From CAG-103 sp905215475 (GTDB lineage Bacteria > Bacillota > Clostridia > Oscillospirales > Oscillospiraceae): DNA of 64,000 bases. The notes beneath the pieces were generated by a model that was not told the origin of the DNA, searched no databases, and saw only the letters and a list, made by a program, of their open reading frames with translations. Of the stretch, positions 56,849 through 64,000 are shown one piece after another. The stretch covers positions 248,001 through 312,000 of the forward strand of contig CAJMPW010000001.1 of the NCBI GenBank assembly GCA_905215475.1, written 5' to 3'. Position 1 is the stretch's first letter. Every line of letters starts with the position of its first letter. Position numbers and translations under genes: made by a program.

Positions 56849-57376
56849 ATGTACGAGATTGGTCAATTGATCGTGTATGGAAACGAGGGCGTCTGCCGCG
56901 TGGAGGAGATCGGCACGCCGAAGATCTCCGGTGTGGACAAGCACCGCGATTACTATACGCTTGCGCCCATTTACCGCGAGGGCAAGGTGTTCACGCCCGT
57001 GGACAGCAAGGTGTTCATGCGCCCGGTGATCTCGCGCGAGGAGGCGCTGGCGCTCATTGACCGCATCCCGGAGATGACCGCGGAGGTCTATGAAAACTCC
57101 AATCTCCGTTTCCTCAATGAGCACTATCAGCACTGCATCCAGAACTACACCTGCGCCGACCTTCTGCAGCTGATCAAGGACGTGCGCGCAAAGCGCCGCC
57201 AGATGATCGAGCGCGGCAAGAAGCTCGGTCTCGTCGATGAGCGCTATATGAAGCGCGCCGAGGAGATGCTCCACGGGGAGCTGGCCGTCGCGCTGGGGAT
57301 GACGCGCGAGCAGGTGCCGAAGTTCATCAGCGACGCGCTTGGCGACGCGGGCGAGCCGGAAGCCGCCCTTGCCTGA
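56849..57376 (+). CDS. CarD-family transcriptional regulator
   Basis: A 175-aa protein with an N-terminal CarD/TRCF-type RNA-polymerase-binding Tudor-like domain (MYEIGQLIVYGNEGVCRVEE through YYTLAPIYREGKVFTPVDSK, residues 1-55) and a helical C-terminal domain (~85-165; KRAEEMLHGELAVALGMTRE). CarD-type proteins bind the polymerase beta subunit and stabilise the open complex; clostridial members are often growth- or stress-linked. GGAGGAAAGG precedes ATG 56849. Monocistronic. Confidence 0.92.
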   Translation: MYEIGQLIVYGNEGVCRVEEIGTPKISGVDKHRDYYTLAPIYREGKVFTPVDSKVFMRPVISREEALALIDRIPEMTAEVYENSNLRFLNEHYQHCIQNYTCADLLQLIKDVRAKRRQMIERGKKLGLVDERYMKRAEEMLHGELAVALGMTREQVPKFISDALGDAGEPEAALA

Positions 57377-57404
57377 ATGCAGCCGGAATATCTGCGATTT
57401 CCTG

Positions 57405-57435
57405 AACCGCCGGACATTGCGTCCGGCGGTTTTTT
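57405..57435 (+). terminator. Terminator after the CarD-like gene
   Basis: 11-bp stem (AACCGCCGGAC and complement), 5-nt loop, T-run. Confidence 0.9.
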
Positions 57436-57446
57436 GCGCGCCGGGC

Positions 57447-57475
57447 TTGACAGATGGGCAAAGTGCGTGTATGCT
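57447..57475 (+). promoter_or_regulatory. Promoter of the fur-znuACB operon
   Basis: TTGACA (57447-57452), 17-nt spacer, TATGCT (57470-57475). Confidence 0.75.
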
Positions 57476-57486
57476 ACGGTTTGAAT

Positions 57487-57503
57487 TCGGGACTGATTCC
57501 CGA
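57487..57503. promoter_or_regulatory. Candidate Zur/Fur operator
   Basis: TCGGGA (57487-57492), CTGAT, TCCCGA (57498-57503): a perfect 6-bp dyad about 12 nt after the -10 box and 15 nt before the start codon. The position suits autorepression; it is more GC-rich than the classical Fur/Zur box. Confidence 0.5.
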
Positions 57504-57517
57504 TTTGGAGGCGAATC

Positions 57518-57931
57518 ATGCGAAACAGTTATCACACGCAGCAGCGCTGTGCGCTGCTGGCGTTTTTGTCTGCGCACGCGGACGAGCAGTTCACGGTCGA
57601 GCAGCTGCTCGCAGCCATGGGCGACGCTGCGCCCGGACGCAGCACGGTCTACCGCGCGCTTGACCGCCTGGTCGAGGAGGGCACGGTGCGCCGCTTCGCG
57701 CCCGAGAGCGGCGGGAGCGCGGCTTATCAGGCCATGGACCCCGGTCACTGCGATGCGCACCTGCACTTAAAATGCGTCGGCTGCGGGCGGCTGATCCATC
57801 TTGACACCGGCGTCTCCGACGCGCTGCAGGCGGACCTGCTGCGCGCGGCGGGCTTCACGGTCGACGGGCGCAGCACGACGATCTACGGCACGTGCGCCGC
57901 CTGCGGCGGAAAGCGGGGCGGCCATGCGTAA
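57518..57931 (+). CDS. Fur-family metal regulator (probably Zur)
   Basis: A 137-aa regulator with an N-terminal winged helix (RNSYHTQQRCALLAFLSAHA, then GRSTVYRALDRLVEEGTVRR; residues ~1-65) and a C-terminal metal-binding half with GHCDAHLHLKCVGCGRLIHL and a second CxxC (CAAC) near the end, forming the structural zinc site. The first gene of an operon with znuA, znuC and znuB, which argues for zinc rather than iron sensing. Its end overlaps znuA by 8 nt. Confidence 0.9.
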   Translation: MRNSYHTQQRCALLAFLSAHADEQFTVEQLLAAMGDAAPGRSTVYRALDRLVEEGTVRRFAPESGGSAAYQAMDPGHCDAHLHLKCVGCGRLIHLDTGVSDALQADLLRAAGFTVDGRSTTIYGTCAACGGKRGGHA

Positions 57932-58889
57932 GATCTTATGTGTGCTGCTCTCGGCTGTGCTGGCGGTGTCGGCGCTGTCCGGCTGCGCGGTGCAGAAAAA
58001 CCCGGATGCTGACGATGGCAAGCTCCATGTCGTCACGACGATCTTTGCGCCCTATGACTTTGCGCGGCAGGTCGGCGGGGACGATGTGACGGTCACGATG
58101 CTGCTGCACCCCGGCTGCGAGGTGCACTCCTATGAGCCCACGCCGAAGGACATCATCGCCATCCGCAATGCCGATGTGTTCATCTACGTCGGCGGCGAGT
58201 CGGATGCGTGGGTACAGACGGTGCTCGACGGTGTCGACAACCCCGATCTGCGTGTCGTGACGCTCATGGACTGCGTCGAGCTGCTGCACGAGGAAACGGT
58301 CGAGGGGATGCAGGCCGAACGGCACGGCCACGACCATGATGGCGAGGACGAGGACGACGAGGAGCTCGATGAGCACGTCTGGACGTCTCCGCGCAACGCC
58401 GCGCGCATCTGCCGAAAGCTGTGCGCCACGTTCTCGGCGGCGGACAGTGCGCACGCGGCGCAGTATGCGCAGCGCTGTGGGGACTATGTGGAGCAGCTTG
58501 AACGACTTGACGCGGAATTTCAGGATGTAGTGGAGAATGCTGCGCGAAAAACGATGGTTTTCGCAGACCGTTTCCCACTGCGGTATTTTGCCGATGCCTA
58601 CGGTCTGGACTACTATGCGGCCTATCCCGGCTGCGCGGACGCGGCTGAGCCGTCGGCTGCCACGGTGGCATTTCTGATCGACAAGGTGCGCGCCGACGGC
58701 ATCCCGGTCGTGTTCACGATCGAGCTTTCAAACGGCAAGCTCGCCGACACGGTCTGCGAGGCCACGGGCGCGAAAAAACTGGAGTTTGCGACCTGTCACA
58801 ACGTGACGGCGCAGGCATTTGCAAACGGCGCGACGTATTTGCAGCTCATGGAGCGCAACGTGCAGGCGCTGCGGGAGGCATTGAACTGA
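57924..58889 (+). CDS. znuA: Zinc ABC transporter substrate-binding lipoprotein (ZnuA-like)
   Basis: A 321-aa cluster A-I solute-binding lipoprotein. The signal peptide ends in a lipobox LSGC (Cys at ~18). The first metal His lies in PGCEVHSYEPTPKDI. A short acidic/His loop (ERHGHDHDGEDEDDEELDEH, ~133-152) precedes the second His in DEHVWTSPRNA. Later conserved parts are VFADRFPLRYFADAYGLDY and IELSNGKLADTVCEATGAKK. The usual third His in the DRF region is absent (FADRFPLRYF where many have HxAF), so coordination may differ. Start 57924 overlaps the fur stop. Confidence 0.9.
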   Translation: MRKILCVLLSAVLAVSALSGCAVQKNPDADDGKLHVVTTIFAPYDFARQVGGDDVTVTMLLHPGCEVHSYEPTPKDIIAIRNADVFIYVGGESDAWVQTVLDGVDNPDLRVVTLMDCVELLHEETVEGMQAERHGHDHDGEDEDDEELDEHVWTSPRNAARICRKLCATFSAADSAHAAQYAQRCGDYVEQLERLDAEFQDVVENAARKTMVFADRFPLRYFADAYGLDYYAAYPGCADAAEPSAATVAFLIDKVRADGIPVVFTIELSNGKLADTVCEATGAKKLEFATCHNVTAQAFANGATYLQLMERNVQALREALN

Positions 58890-59597
58890 ATGGCACTCAT
58901 TACTTGTGAACACGTCTGTCTCGGCTACGACGGGCAGACGGTGCTGCGCGACGTGAACTTCACGGTCTCGCGCGGCGATCTGCTGTGTGTGGTCGGCGAA
59001 AACGGCTCGGGCAAGTCCACGCTCATCAAGGGGCTGCTCGGGCTCAAGGCACCGGAGCAGGGCAGCATCACGCTCGGCGACGGGCTCGTGCGCAACGAGA
59101 TCGGCTATCTGCCGCAGCAGACACAGCTCCAGCGCGACTTTCCGGCAAGCGTGGCGGAGGTCGTGCGCTCGGGCTGCATCAACCAGATGCGCGGCCGCGC
59201 GTTTTATTCCCGCGCCGACCGCGCCCGTGCGCAGGAAAATATGGAGCGCATGGGCATCGAGGATCTGGCCAATCGCAGCTATCAGGCGCTCTCCGGCGGT
59301 CAGCAGCAGCGCGTGCTGCTCGCGCGCGCCCTGTGCGCCACGCGAAAGCTCCTTCTGCTCGACGAGCCGGTCACGGGACTTGACCCCGTGGCGACGGTGG
59401 AGCTGTATAACCTCATCAAGCTCGTCAACCTTTGCAACGACATCACCGTCATCATGGTCACGCACGACATTGACGCCGCGCTGCGCTATGCCACGCACGT
59501 GCTGCACCTCGGCCATCAGCAGTTGTTTTACGGCACGGCGGCGGACTATAAGCAGAGCGATGCCGCGCGCCGGTTTCTGGGAGGGCGGAAGGTATGA
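58890..59597 (+). CDS. znuC: Zinc ABC transporter ATP-binding protein (ZnuC-like)
   Basis: A 235-aa ATPase. Walker A GENGSGKST (~37-45), Q-loop GYLPQQTQLQ, signature LSGGQQQRVLLARAL, Walker B LLLLDEPVTGLD, and H-loop TVIMVTHDID. It begins directly after the znuA stop and overlaps znuB by 4 nt. Drives metal import through ZnuB. Confidence 0.95.
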   Translation: MALITCEHVCLGYDGQTVLRDVNFTVSRGDLLCVVGENGSGKSTLIKGLLGLKAPEQGSITLGDGLVRNEIGYLPQQTQLQRDFPASVAEVVRSGCINQMRGRAFYSRADRARAQENMERMGIEDLANRSYQALSGGQQQRVLLARALCATRKLLLLDEPVTGLDPVATVELYNLIKLVNLCNDITVIMVTHDIDAALRYATHVLHLGHQQLFYGTAADYKQSDAARRFLGGRKV

Positions 59598-60418
59598 AGA
59601 TCATTCTGGAGATGCTGTCGTATCCTTTTCTCGTGCGCGCGCTCGTGGTGGGCGTGCTGGTGTCGCTGTGCGCGTCGCTTCTGGGCGTGTCGCTCGTGCT
59701 CAAGCGCTACTCCATGATCGGCGACGGGCTGAGTCATGTCGGCTTCGGCGCACTTGCGATCGCAACGGCGTTCAATCTTGCGCCGCTGGCGGTGGCGGTG
59801 CCGGTCGTGGTCGTGGCGGCGTTTTTGCTGCTGCGCCTGTCGCAGAGCGGCAAGCTCAAGGGTGACGCTGCGATCGCGCTGCTCTCGAGCAGCGCACTGG
59901 CCATCGGCGTGATGACCGTATCCGTCACGAGCGGCATGAATACCGACGTGAATAACTATATGTTCGGCAGCATCCTGTCGCTGTCGTCGGCCGACCTGCG
60001 CCTGAGCCTGATTTTGTCGGCGGCGGTGCTGGCACTGTTCGTGCTGTGCTATCCGCGCATTTTCGCCGTCACCTTTGACGAGACGTTCTCGCGCGCGACG
60101 GGCGTGCACACGCAGGCGTACAATATGCTCCTTGCGGTTCTCACGGCGGTCACGATCGTGCTCGGTATGCGCATGATGGGCGCGCTGCTCATCTCAAGCC
60201 TCATCATCTTCCCGGCGCTGACGGCCATGCGCGTGTTCGGCACGTTCCGCTCGGTCACGATCTGCGCGGCCGTGGTGTCGGTGGTGAACTTCCTGCTGGG
60301 TATGGTCCTGTCCTACGTGTTCGAGACGCCGTCCGGCGCGAGCGTCGTGGTGGTCGATCTCGTGGTGTTTCTGCTCTTTTGCGGTGTGCAGCGGATCATG
60401 TGCCGCGTGAAAAAATGA
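59594..60418 (+). CDS. znuB: Zinc ABC transporter permease (ZnuB-like)
   Basis: A 274-aa ABC-3 family permease with about eight or nine membrane spans. Segments include MLSYPFLVRALVVGVLVSLC at the N terminus, LKRYSMIGDGLSHVGFGALA (conserved SHxGF), a stretch GSILSLSSADLRLSLILSAA, and ALLISSLIIFPALTAMRVFG. GGAGGG precedes ATG 59594. Last gene of the operon. Confidence 0.95.
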   Translation: MKIILEMLSYPFLVRALVVGVLVSLCASLLGVSLVLKRYSMIGDGLSHVGFGALAIATAFNLAPLAVAVPVVVVAAFLLLRLSQSGKLKGDAAIALLSSSALAIGVMTVSVTSGMNTDVNNYMFGSILSLSSADLRLSLILSAAVLALFVLCYPRIFAVTFDETFSRATGVHTQAYNMLLAVLTAVTIVLGMRMMGALLISSLIIFPALTAMRVFGTFRSVTICAAVVSVVNFLLGMVLSYVFETPSGASVVVVDLVVFLLFCGVQRIMCRVKK

Positions 60419-60464
60419 CGTTCAAAGCGGCGGCTCTGACCGGAGCCGCCGCTTTGAACGTTTT
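60418..60464. terminator. Terminator between znuB and sigE
   Basis: Perfect 19-bp stem (60419-60437 region with its complement up to about 60461), 6-nt loop, TTTT on the plus side. It serves both convergent operons. Confidence 0.9.
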
Positions 60465-61189
60465 CAGCACTGCATCTGCCGGAGCATCTCCTGCCGCAGG
60501 TGCGCGATGATGCGCTTTTCGAGCCGGCTGATGTAGCTCTGCGAGATGCCGAGCAGGTCTGCGACCTCCTTTTGCGTTGCCTCATGCGTGCCGCCGATGC
60601 CGAAGCGCAGCAGGATGATGCGCCGGTCGCGCTCGCACAGTGTCTCGATGGCGTGCAGGAGCATGGTGCGCTCGGCGTCGTCCTCAAGCGGGCGGCTCAC
60701 GGCGTCGGCATCCGTGCCGAGGATGTCCGAGAGCAGCAGCTCGTTGCCGTCCCAGTCGGTGTTGAGCGGTTCGTCGATGCTCACCTCCGTTTTCTGCGCG
60801 CTGCATTTGCGCAGATACATGAGGATCTCGTTTTCGATGCAGCGCGAGGCATAGGTCGCAAGCTTGATGTTCTTGTCCGGCTTGAAGGTGTGGATGGCCT
60901 TGACGAGCCCGATCGTGCCGATCGAGATCAGATCTTCGATGTGGATGCCGGTGTTTTCAAACCGGCGCGCGATGTATACCACCAGCCGCAGGTTGTGCTC
61001 GATGAGCAGGGACGCGGCGTCCTCGCTCCCGGCGGTGAGTGCGCGGATGGCCTGCTGCTCGGCCTCGCGCTCGAGCGGGGCGGGCATGGTGTCGCTCCCG
61101 CCGATGTAAAATACCCCCGGCGCACCGCCGCGCAGCCGCAGCCGCAGCGCCGTCCAGAGCATACGCAGTCTTTCCAATAAGTTCGGCAC
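60464..61189 (-). CDS. sigE: RNA polymerase sporulation sigma factor SigE
   Basis: A 241-aa sigma-70 factor for mother-cell early sporulation genes. A pro-region-like hydrophobic/basic N terminus (LERLRMLWTALRLRLRGGAP) precedes region 2 (LLIEHNLRLVVYIARRFENT, IEDLISIGTIGLVKAIHTFK, KLATYASRCIENEILMYLRK) and region 4 (ERDRRIILLRFGIGGTHEAT, QKEVADLLGISQSYISRLEK). Pro-SigE is cut by SpoIIGA, encoded 12 nt upstream. The start is GTG 61189, with GGAGGGG 5 nt upstream. Confidence 0.96.
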   Translation of the reverse strand: MPNLLERLRMLWTALRLRLRGGAPGVFYIGGSDTMPAPLEREAEQQAIRALTAGSEDAASLLIEHNLRLVVYIARRFENTGIHIEDLISIGTIGLVKAIHTFKPDKNIKLATYASRCIENEILMYLRKCSAQKTEVSIDEPLNTDWDGNELLLSDILGTDADAVSRPLEDDAERTMLLHAIETLCERDRRIILLRFGIGGTHEATQKEVADLLGISQSYISRLEKRIIAHLRQEMLRQMQC

Positions 61190-61201
61190 GAAAACCCCTC
61201 C

Positions 61202-62038
61202 TCAGCTTTTTGGCGGCAGCACCATGGAAAATGCCCCGTCGGATGTGAGCGCCTGTGCACTTAGCGCCAGAAGCATCGGCTCCGGCGCGCCGTCGATCAT
61301 CACGCTGTCCGGCCGAAACGCCGGCAGCAGCGCACCCGTCACGCCCACCGCGCGGTACGGCAGCAGCACGACCCGTCCGGTGCATTCCGGCAGCGCGCCG
61401 AGCACCGTCAGCGTCTGCACCGCGTCGTCCGGCAGCGCGTGCAGCGCTGGAAACAGCGGCAGCACCGCTGCGCGCTCGACCACGGCCGCCGGCAGACCGG
61501 ACACCGGGTCATGCAGGTCGTTGCCACTGTCGCGCAGAGCGCGGACGGTCGTACTGCGTCCGGCGAGTGTGACCGTCACGGTGCGCACCTCGCGCGCGGC
61601 AGTCTTTGCCCGCCGCCGGAACACCGCCGATGCGGCCGCATAGCACACGGCAAATGACAGCGCCAGCACCCGGCCGGACACCGTCACGAGTGCGCCGCTG
61701 CCCGGCGACACGCCCGCGAGCATGCTTGCTGCGTACACCGCGCCGCCGAACGCGGCGGACACCGCGAAAAACACCACCGCGCACCGCGCCCAGTGCGCCT
61801 CGCCGCCGAAGGCGATGAGCGCCATGGCCGCGCCGAGTGCGAGCTTCATCGCGCCGCTGCTGAGCCAGCCGCACCCGGGCAGCACCATGACCGCTGCGTA
61901 CAGCGCTCCCGTGAGTGCCGCGAGCAGATACCGACCGCGGCGCAGCACCACGCCGCACACGCGCGCGGACGCGAGCACAAGACAGTAGTCGAGGAGCAGA
62001 TTGAGCCCGAACAGGCGATCGAGATAGATGACGTCCAT
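61202..62038 (-). CDS. spoIIGA: Sigma-E processing peptidase SpoIIGA
   Basis: A 278-aa membrane aspartic protease that matures pro-SigE after a signal from SpoIIR. About five N-terminal membrane helices (~1-145) are followed by a cytosolic protease domain with the catalytic Asp in ALRDSGNDLHDPVSGLPAAV (~165-185) and LPYRAVG further on. The sequence is strongly GC-rich and Ala-rich but all landmarks are present. First gene of spoIIGA-sigE, the standard order. Confidence 0.92.
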   Translation of the reverse strand: MDVIYLDRLFGLNLLLDYCLVLASARVCGVVLRRGRYLLAALTGALYAAVMVLPGCGWLSSGAMKLALGAAMALIAFGGEAHWARCAVVFFAVSAAFGGAVYAASMLAGVSPGSGALVTVSGRVLALSFAVCYAAASAVFRRRAKTAAREVRTVTVTLAGRSTTVRALRDSGNDLHDPVSGLPAAVVERAAVLPLFPALHALPDDAVQTLTVLGALPECTGRVVLLPYRAVGVTGALLPAFRPDSVMIDGAPEPMLLALSAQALTSDGAFSMVLPPKS

Positions 62039-62142
62039 GGCGCTATCGTATCACGGCGCGCGCGGGAAAATGCGCAAAAGCCGCCGGGGGAAAGCGGGCG
62101 GAAAAAAGCGGCGTTTCCCGGTGCGGGAAATGTCGCAGAGCG

Positions 62143-62171
62143 TTGATTTTGCAGTGGGCGGCTGTTATAAT
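62143..62171 (+). promoter_or_regulatory. Promoter of the toroid-dockerin gene
   Basis: TTGATT (62143-62148), 17-nt spacer, consensus TATAAT (62166-62171). No cobalamin riboswitch is visible in the 70-nt leader. Confidence 0.75.
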
Positions 62172-62240
62172 GATGCGTGATTTCAAAGCAGGCGCGCGCA
62201 ATGCGCTGCGCGTTTTCGATATCCCCTTAGGAGGCAAACG

Positions 62241-63716
62241 ATGAAAGCAGACAAACGATCCTTGGCGCTGCTCCTCGCGCTGGTGCTCATGTGCACGGTG
62301 CTGCCGGTCCCGTCGGCGCAGGCTGCGGATGTGCAGCCGGTGCTCTCGGCTGCGCTGGCACGGCAGGCTTCCGCCGTCCCGTCGCCGGGCTATGGCGATG
62401 AGTGGACGGTGCTCGGTCTCGCGCGCGGCGGCTACTTCACTGCGGACAGCGACTATTTTGCGCGCTATTACGCAGACCTCGCGGCCAAAGCGCCGGAGCT
62501 GACGGCGGCATCCGGGCGCGAGGGCGCGCTCAACGCCTACAAGTCCACGGACAATTCGCGCGTCATCCTCGCCCTGTCCGCCATCGGGCGCGACGCGGCG
62601 CAGGTCGGCGGGTGCGATTTGACCACGCCGTATGCGGATTTTGCATGGGTGAGCAATCAGGGCATCAACGGACCCATTTTCGCGCTGCTGGCGCTCGACA
62701 GCCGCGGCTACCTGCCCGGCAGCGCGGTGCGCCGTCAGTGCGTGGATGCGATCCTGAGCGCCGAGTGCTCCGGCGGCGGCTGGGCGCTCAGCGGCTCTGC
62801 TGCCGACCCGGATGTGACGGCCATGGCGCTGCAGGCGCTGGCGGCTTACCGCTCTGAGGCGGCGGTCGCGGCGGCTGTGACGCGCGGCGTGGACGCGCTC
62901 TCGGCGATGCAGACCGGGGACGGCGGCTTTGTCTCGTACGGAACGGCAAATGCCGAGAGTGCCGCGCAGGTCATCGTTGCGTGCACGGCGCTGGGCATCG
63001 ACCCGGACACGGACAGCCGCTTTGTCAAGGGCGGCGGCTCGGCGGTCGATGCGCTGCTGACGTTTTTTGATGCGGGCGCGGCCGCCTTTCGCCACACGGC
63101 CTCCGGCGGCGTGAACAACCTCGCCACCGAGCAGGCGGTGTATGCGCTCGTGGCCGTGTCGCGTCTGCGCCGCGGGCAGAGCGGCCTCTATCAGGAGACG
63201 GACACGCCCACGGTCAAGACGCCCGACGAACCCGGCGCGTCGGTCGCGCGTGTGCTCTGCACGGCGGACGGCAGCGGCCTCATCCCGACAGGATACCGCA
63301 CGGTCGCGGTGTGCCCGCCGGATGCGTCGGCAGACAGCACCGTCACGTTTTCCGACGGGACGCAGCTGCTCTACAGCCCCGTTTTGTCCGAGCGCAGCGG
63401 CACGCCGACGTGGGTGTGGCTCTTCGCGCCGGACGTGACGGATGATGCGCTCAACGACCCGGCAAGCTACACCGTGGCAAACGGAAAATCTGCCGTGCTC
63501 ACCGTCGGCGACGCCAACGGCGACGGTGTCATCAACGCGCAGGATGCACTGACCATCCGCACGGCCTGCGCCGGGGAGACGACGCCGGCGGCGAACGTGC
63601 TGCTGGCGATGGATGCGGATCTCAACGGCCGCGTGGACGCGCAGGACGTGCGCGCCGTGGCCGACAGCTTCGTGCAGGATATGGCGCTGCCTGCAGCGCA
63701 GGAGGACGGAATATGA
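62241..63716 (+). CDS. Secreted alpha/alpha-toroid protein with C-terminal dockerin
   Basis: A 491-aa exported protein. Signal peptide ~1-29 (ending AQAAD). Residues ~40-315 form helical repeats with the prenyltransferase/squalene-cyclase-like toroid pattern (GGGWALSGSAADPDVTAMAL, DGGFVSYGTANAESAAQVIV), the fold shared with the alpha domain of transcobalamin/intrinsic factor. A beta-rich linker (~320-415) leads to a dockerin with two EF-hand-like repeats (DANGDGVINAQDAL and DADLNGRVDAQDV, ~422-480). AGGAGG precedes ATG 62241. The dockerin should bind a cohesin, and the next gene encodes a cohesin-like domain. Ligand of the toroid unknown. Confidence 0.85.
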   Translation: MKADKRSLALLLALVLMCTVLPVPSAQAADVQPVLSAALARQASAVPSPGYGDEWTVLGLARGGYFTADSDYFARYYADLAAKAPELTAASGREGALNAYKSTDNSRVILALSAIGRDAAQVGGCDLTTPYADFAWVSNQGINGPIFALLALDSRGYLPGSAVRRQCVDAILSAECSGGGWALSGSAADPDVTAMALQALAAYRSEAAVAAAVTRGVDALSAMQTGDGGFVSYGTANAESAAQVIVACTALGIDPDTDSRFVKGGGSAVDALLTFFDAGAAAFRHTASGGVNNLATEQAVYALVAVSRLRRGQSGLYQETDTPTVKTPDEPGASVARVLCTADGSGLIPTGYRTVAVCPPDASADSTVTFSDGTQLLYSPVLSERSGTPTWVWLFAPDVTDDALNDPASYTVANGKSAVLTVGDANGDGVINAQDALTIRTACAGETTPAANVLLAMDADLNGRVDAQDVRAVADSFVQDMALPAAQEDGI

Positions 63717-64000
63717 AGCCTTTCTGGACAAAAAAGAATCTTGCCATTGCGCTCAGCGTCCTGCTGGTCGCGGCGATCGTGGTGCTGTGCATCGCGCTGC
63801 GGCAAAAGAGCGATGCGGACGTTGACCCCACGCTGACGCTCGTGTGTGCGCCGGCGGATGCCGACGGCGTGTGCACGGTCGCAGTGGAGCTGACCGGCCT
63901 GCCGGACGGCGGGCATTATGAGGCGGCGAGCATCGCCGTGGCCTTCGACCCGGCGCAGCTGACCTTTCTTGGCACGGACAACGGGGACATCCCGCTCGTG
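63713..64000 (+). CDS. Membrane-anchored cohesin-like protein (3' truncated by window)
   Basis: Ninety-six codons are visible before the window ends. MKPFWTKKNLAIALSVLLVA is a basic tail plus a membrane anchor (~10-29). Residues ~38-96 look like the start of a cohesin domain: alternating strands, GGHYEAASIAVAFDP, then QLTFLGTDNGDIPLV, matching the cohesin pattern of a strand followed by YDP-x-L-x-F-x-G-x-x-x-G-D. ATG 63713 overlaps the upstream stop, with AGGAGG nearby, so it is co-translated with the dockerin protein and may be its membrane receptor. Confidence 0.75.
   Translation, partial: MKPFWTKKNLAIALSVLLVAAIVVLCIALRQKSDADVDPTLTLVCAPADADGVCTVAVELTGLPDGGHYEAASIAVAFDPAQLTFLGTDNGDIPLV

Noticed and set aside
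1..64000. CRISPR arrays, tRNA or rRNA genes, insertion sequences
   Set aside because: I looked for regularly spaced repeats, tRNA-like T-loops with CCA-type acceptor stems, and transposase motifs and found none that hold up.

Overview
The window looks like a chromosomal segment of a high-GC, endospore-forming, anaerobic, monoderm member of the class Clostridia, most likely an Oscillospiraceae-type gut bacterium (Oscillibacter/Dysosmobacter-like; the genus is inference only). The reasons are the sporulation genes spoVAC, spmA, spmB, spoIID, spoIIGA and sigE, pyruvate:ferredoxin oxidoreductase, a 2[4Fe-4S] ferredoxin, 2-hydroxyacyl-CoA dehydratase chemistry, SLH-anchored surface proteins, a BceRS-BceAB module, and Bacillus-like synteny (DUF1934-argS, abrB/rsmI/yabB, yloU-yloV, rpsF-ssb-rpsR). 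No tRNA, rRNA, CRISPR array, phage or transposase gene was found.

Layout. 0-3 kb: a truncated membrane protein with Tyr/Gly repeats, a His-rich protein plus CooT nickel pair, an acyl-CoA dehydratase activase, a 55-aa protein and spoVAC. 3-14 kb: ogt, DUF1934-argS, spmAB, abrB, rsmI-trmN6, ferredoxin, clpC-thioesterase and spoIID. 14-18 kb: membrane proteins, including a DUF5058-like/membrane/M20-hydrolase cassette. 18-28 kb: yloUV, nifJ, mscS, rpsF-ssb-rpsR, a LysR regulator and a small membrane protein. 28-34.5 kb: two tandem, duplicated units, each made of a promoter, a cobalamin riboswitch and a secreted DUF4430-SLH protein. 34.7-40 kb: YugP-type protease and a Bce-type antimicrobial-peptide module. 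40-46 kb: CBS-type pyrophosphatase and a 2-hydroxyacyl-CoA dehydratase operon with its own FCD-GntR regulator. 46-50 kb: TetR regulator, an EIIC-like transporter behind a perfect NiaR-type palindrome, niaR and pncB. 50-57 kb: split transketolase, galactokinase, an EEP-family protein, TspO, glyA, a membrane Ada-like zinc protein and CarD. 57-60.4 kb: fur/zur-znuA-znuC-znuB. 60.4-62 kb: spoIIGA-sigE. 62.2-64 kb: a secreted alpha/alpha-toroid protein with a dockerin, followed by a membrane-anchored cohesin-like protein cut by the window end.

The most unusual signals are: (1) two diverged copies of a ~198-nt, highly structured, non-coding element (18280-18477 and 45716-45914). Each lies in a convergent intergenic gap and is flanked by a perfect 36-nt direct duplication of the local transcription terminator, and arm changes in its hairpins are compensatory; (2) paired cobalamin riboswitches controlling cell-surface proteins that carry the transcobalamin-like DUF4430 domain, together suggesting surface corrinoid capture; (3) a dehydratase operon with two TGGT-N3-ACCA operators about 103 bp apart and its FCD-GntR gene as last cistron; (4) a NiaR-type operator in front of an EIIC-like transporter that may carry a niacin-related substrate. 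All functional statements come from motif reading; no database search was possible.
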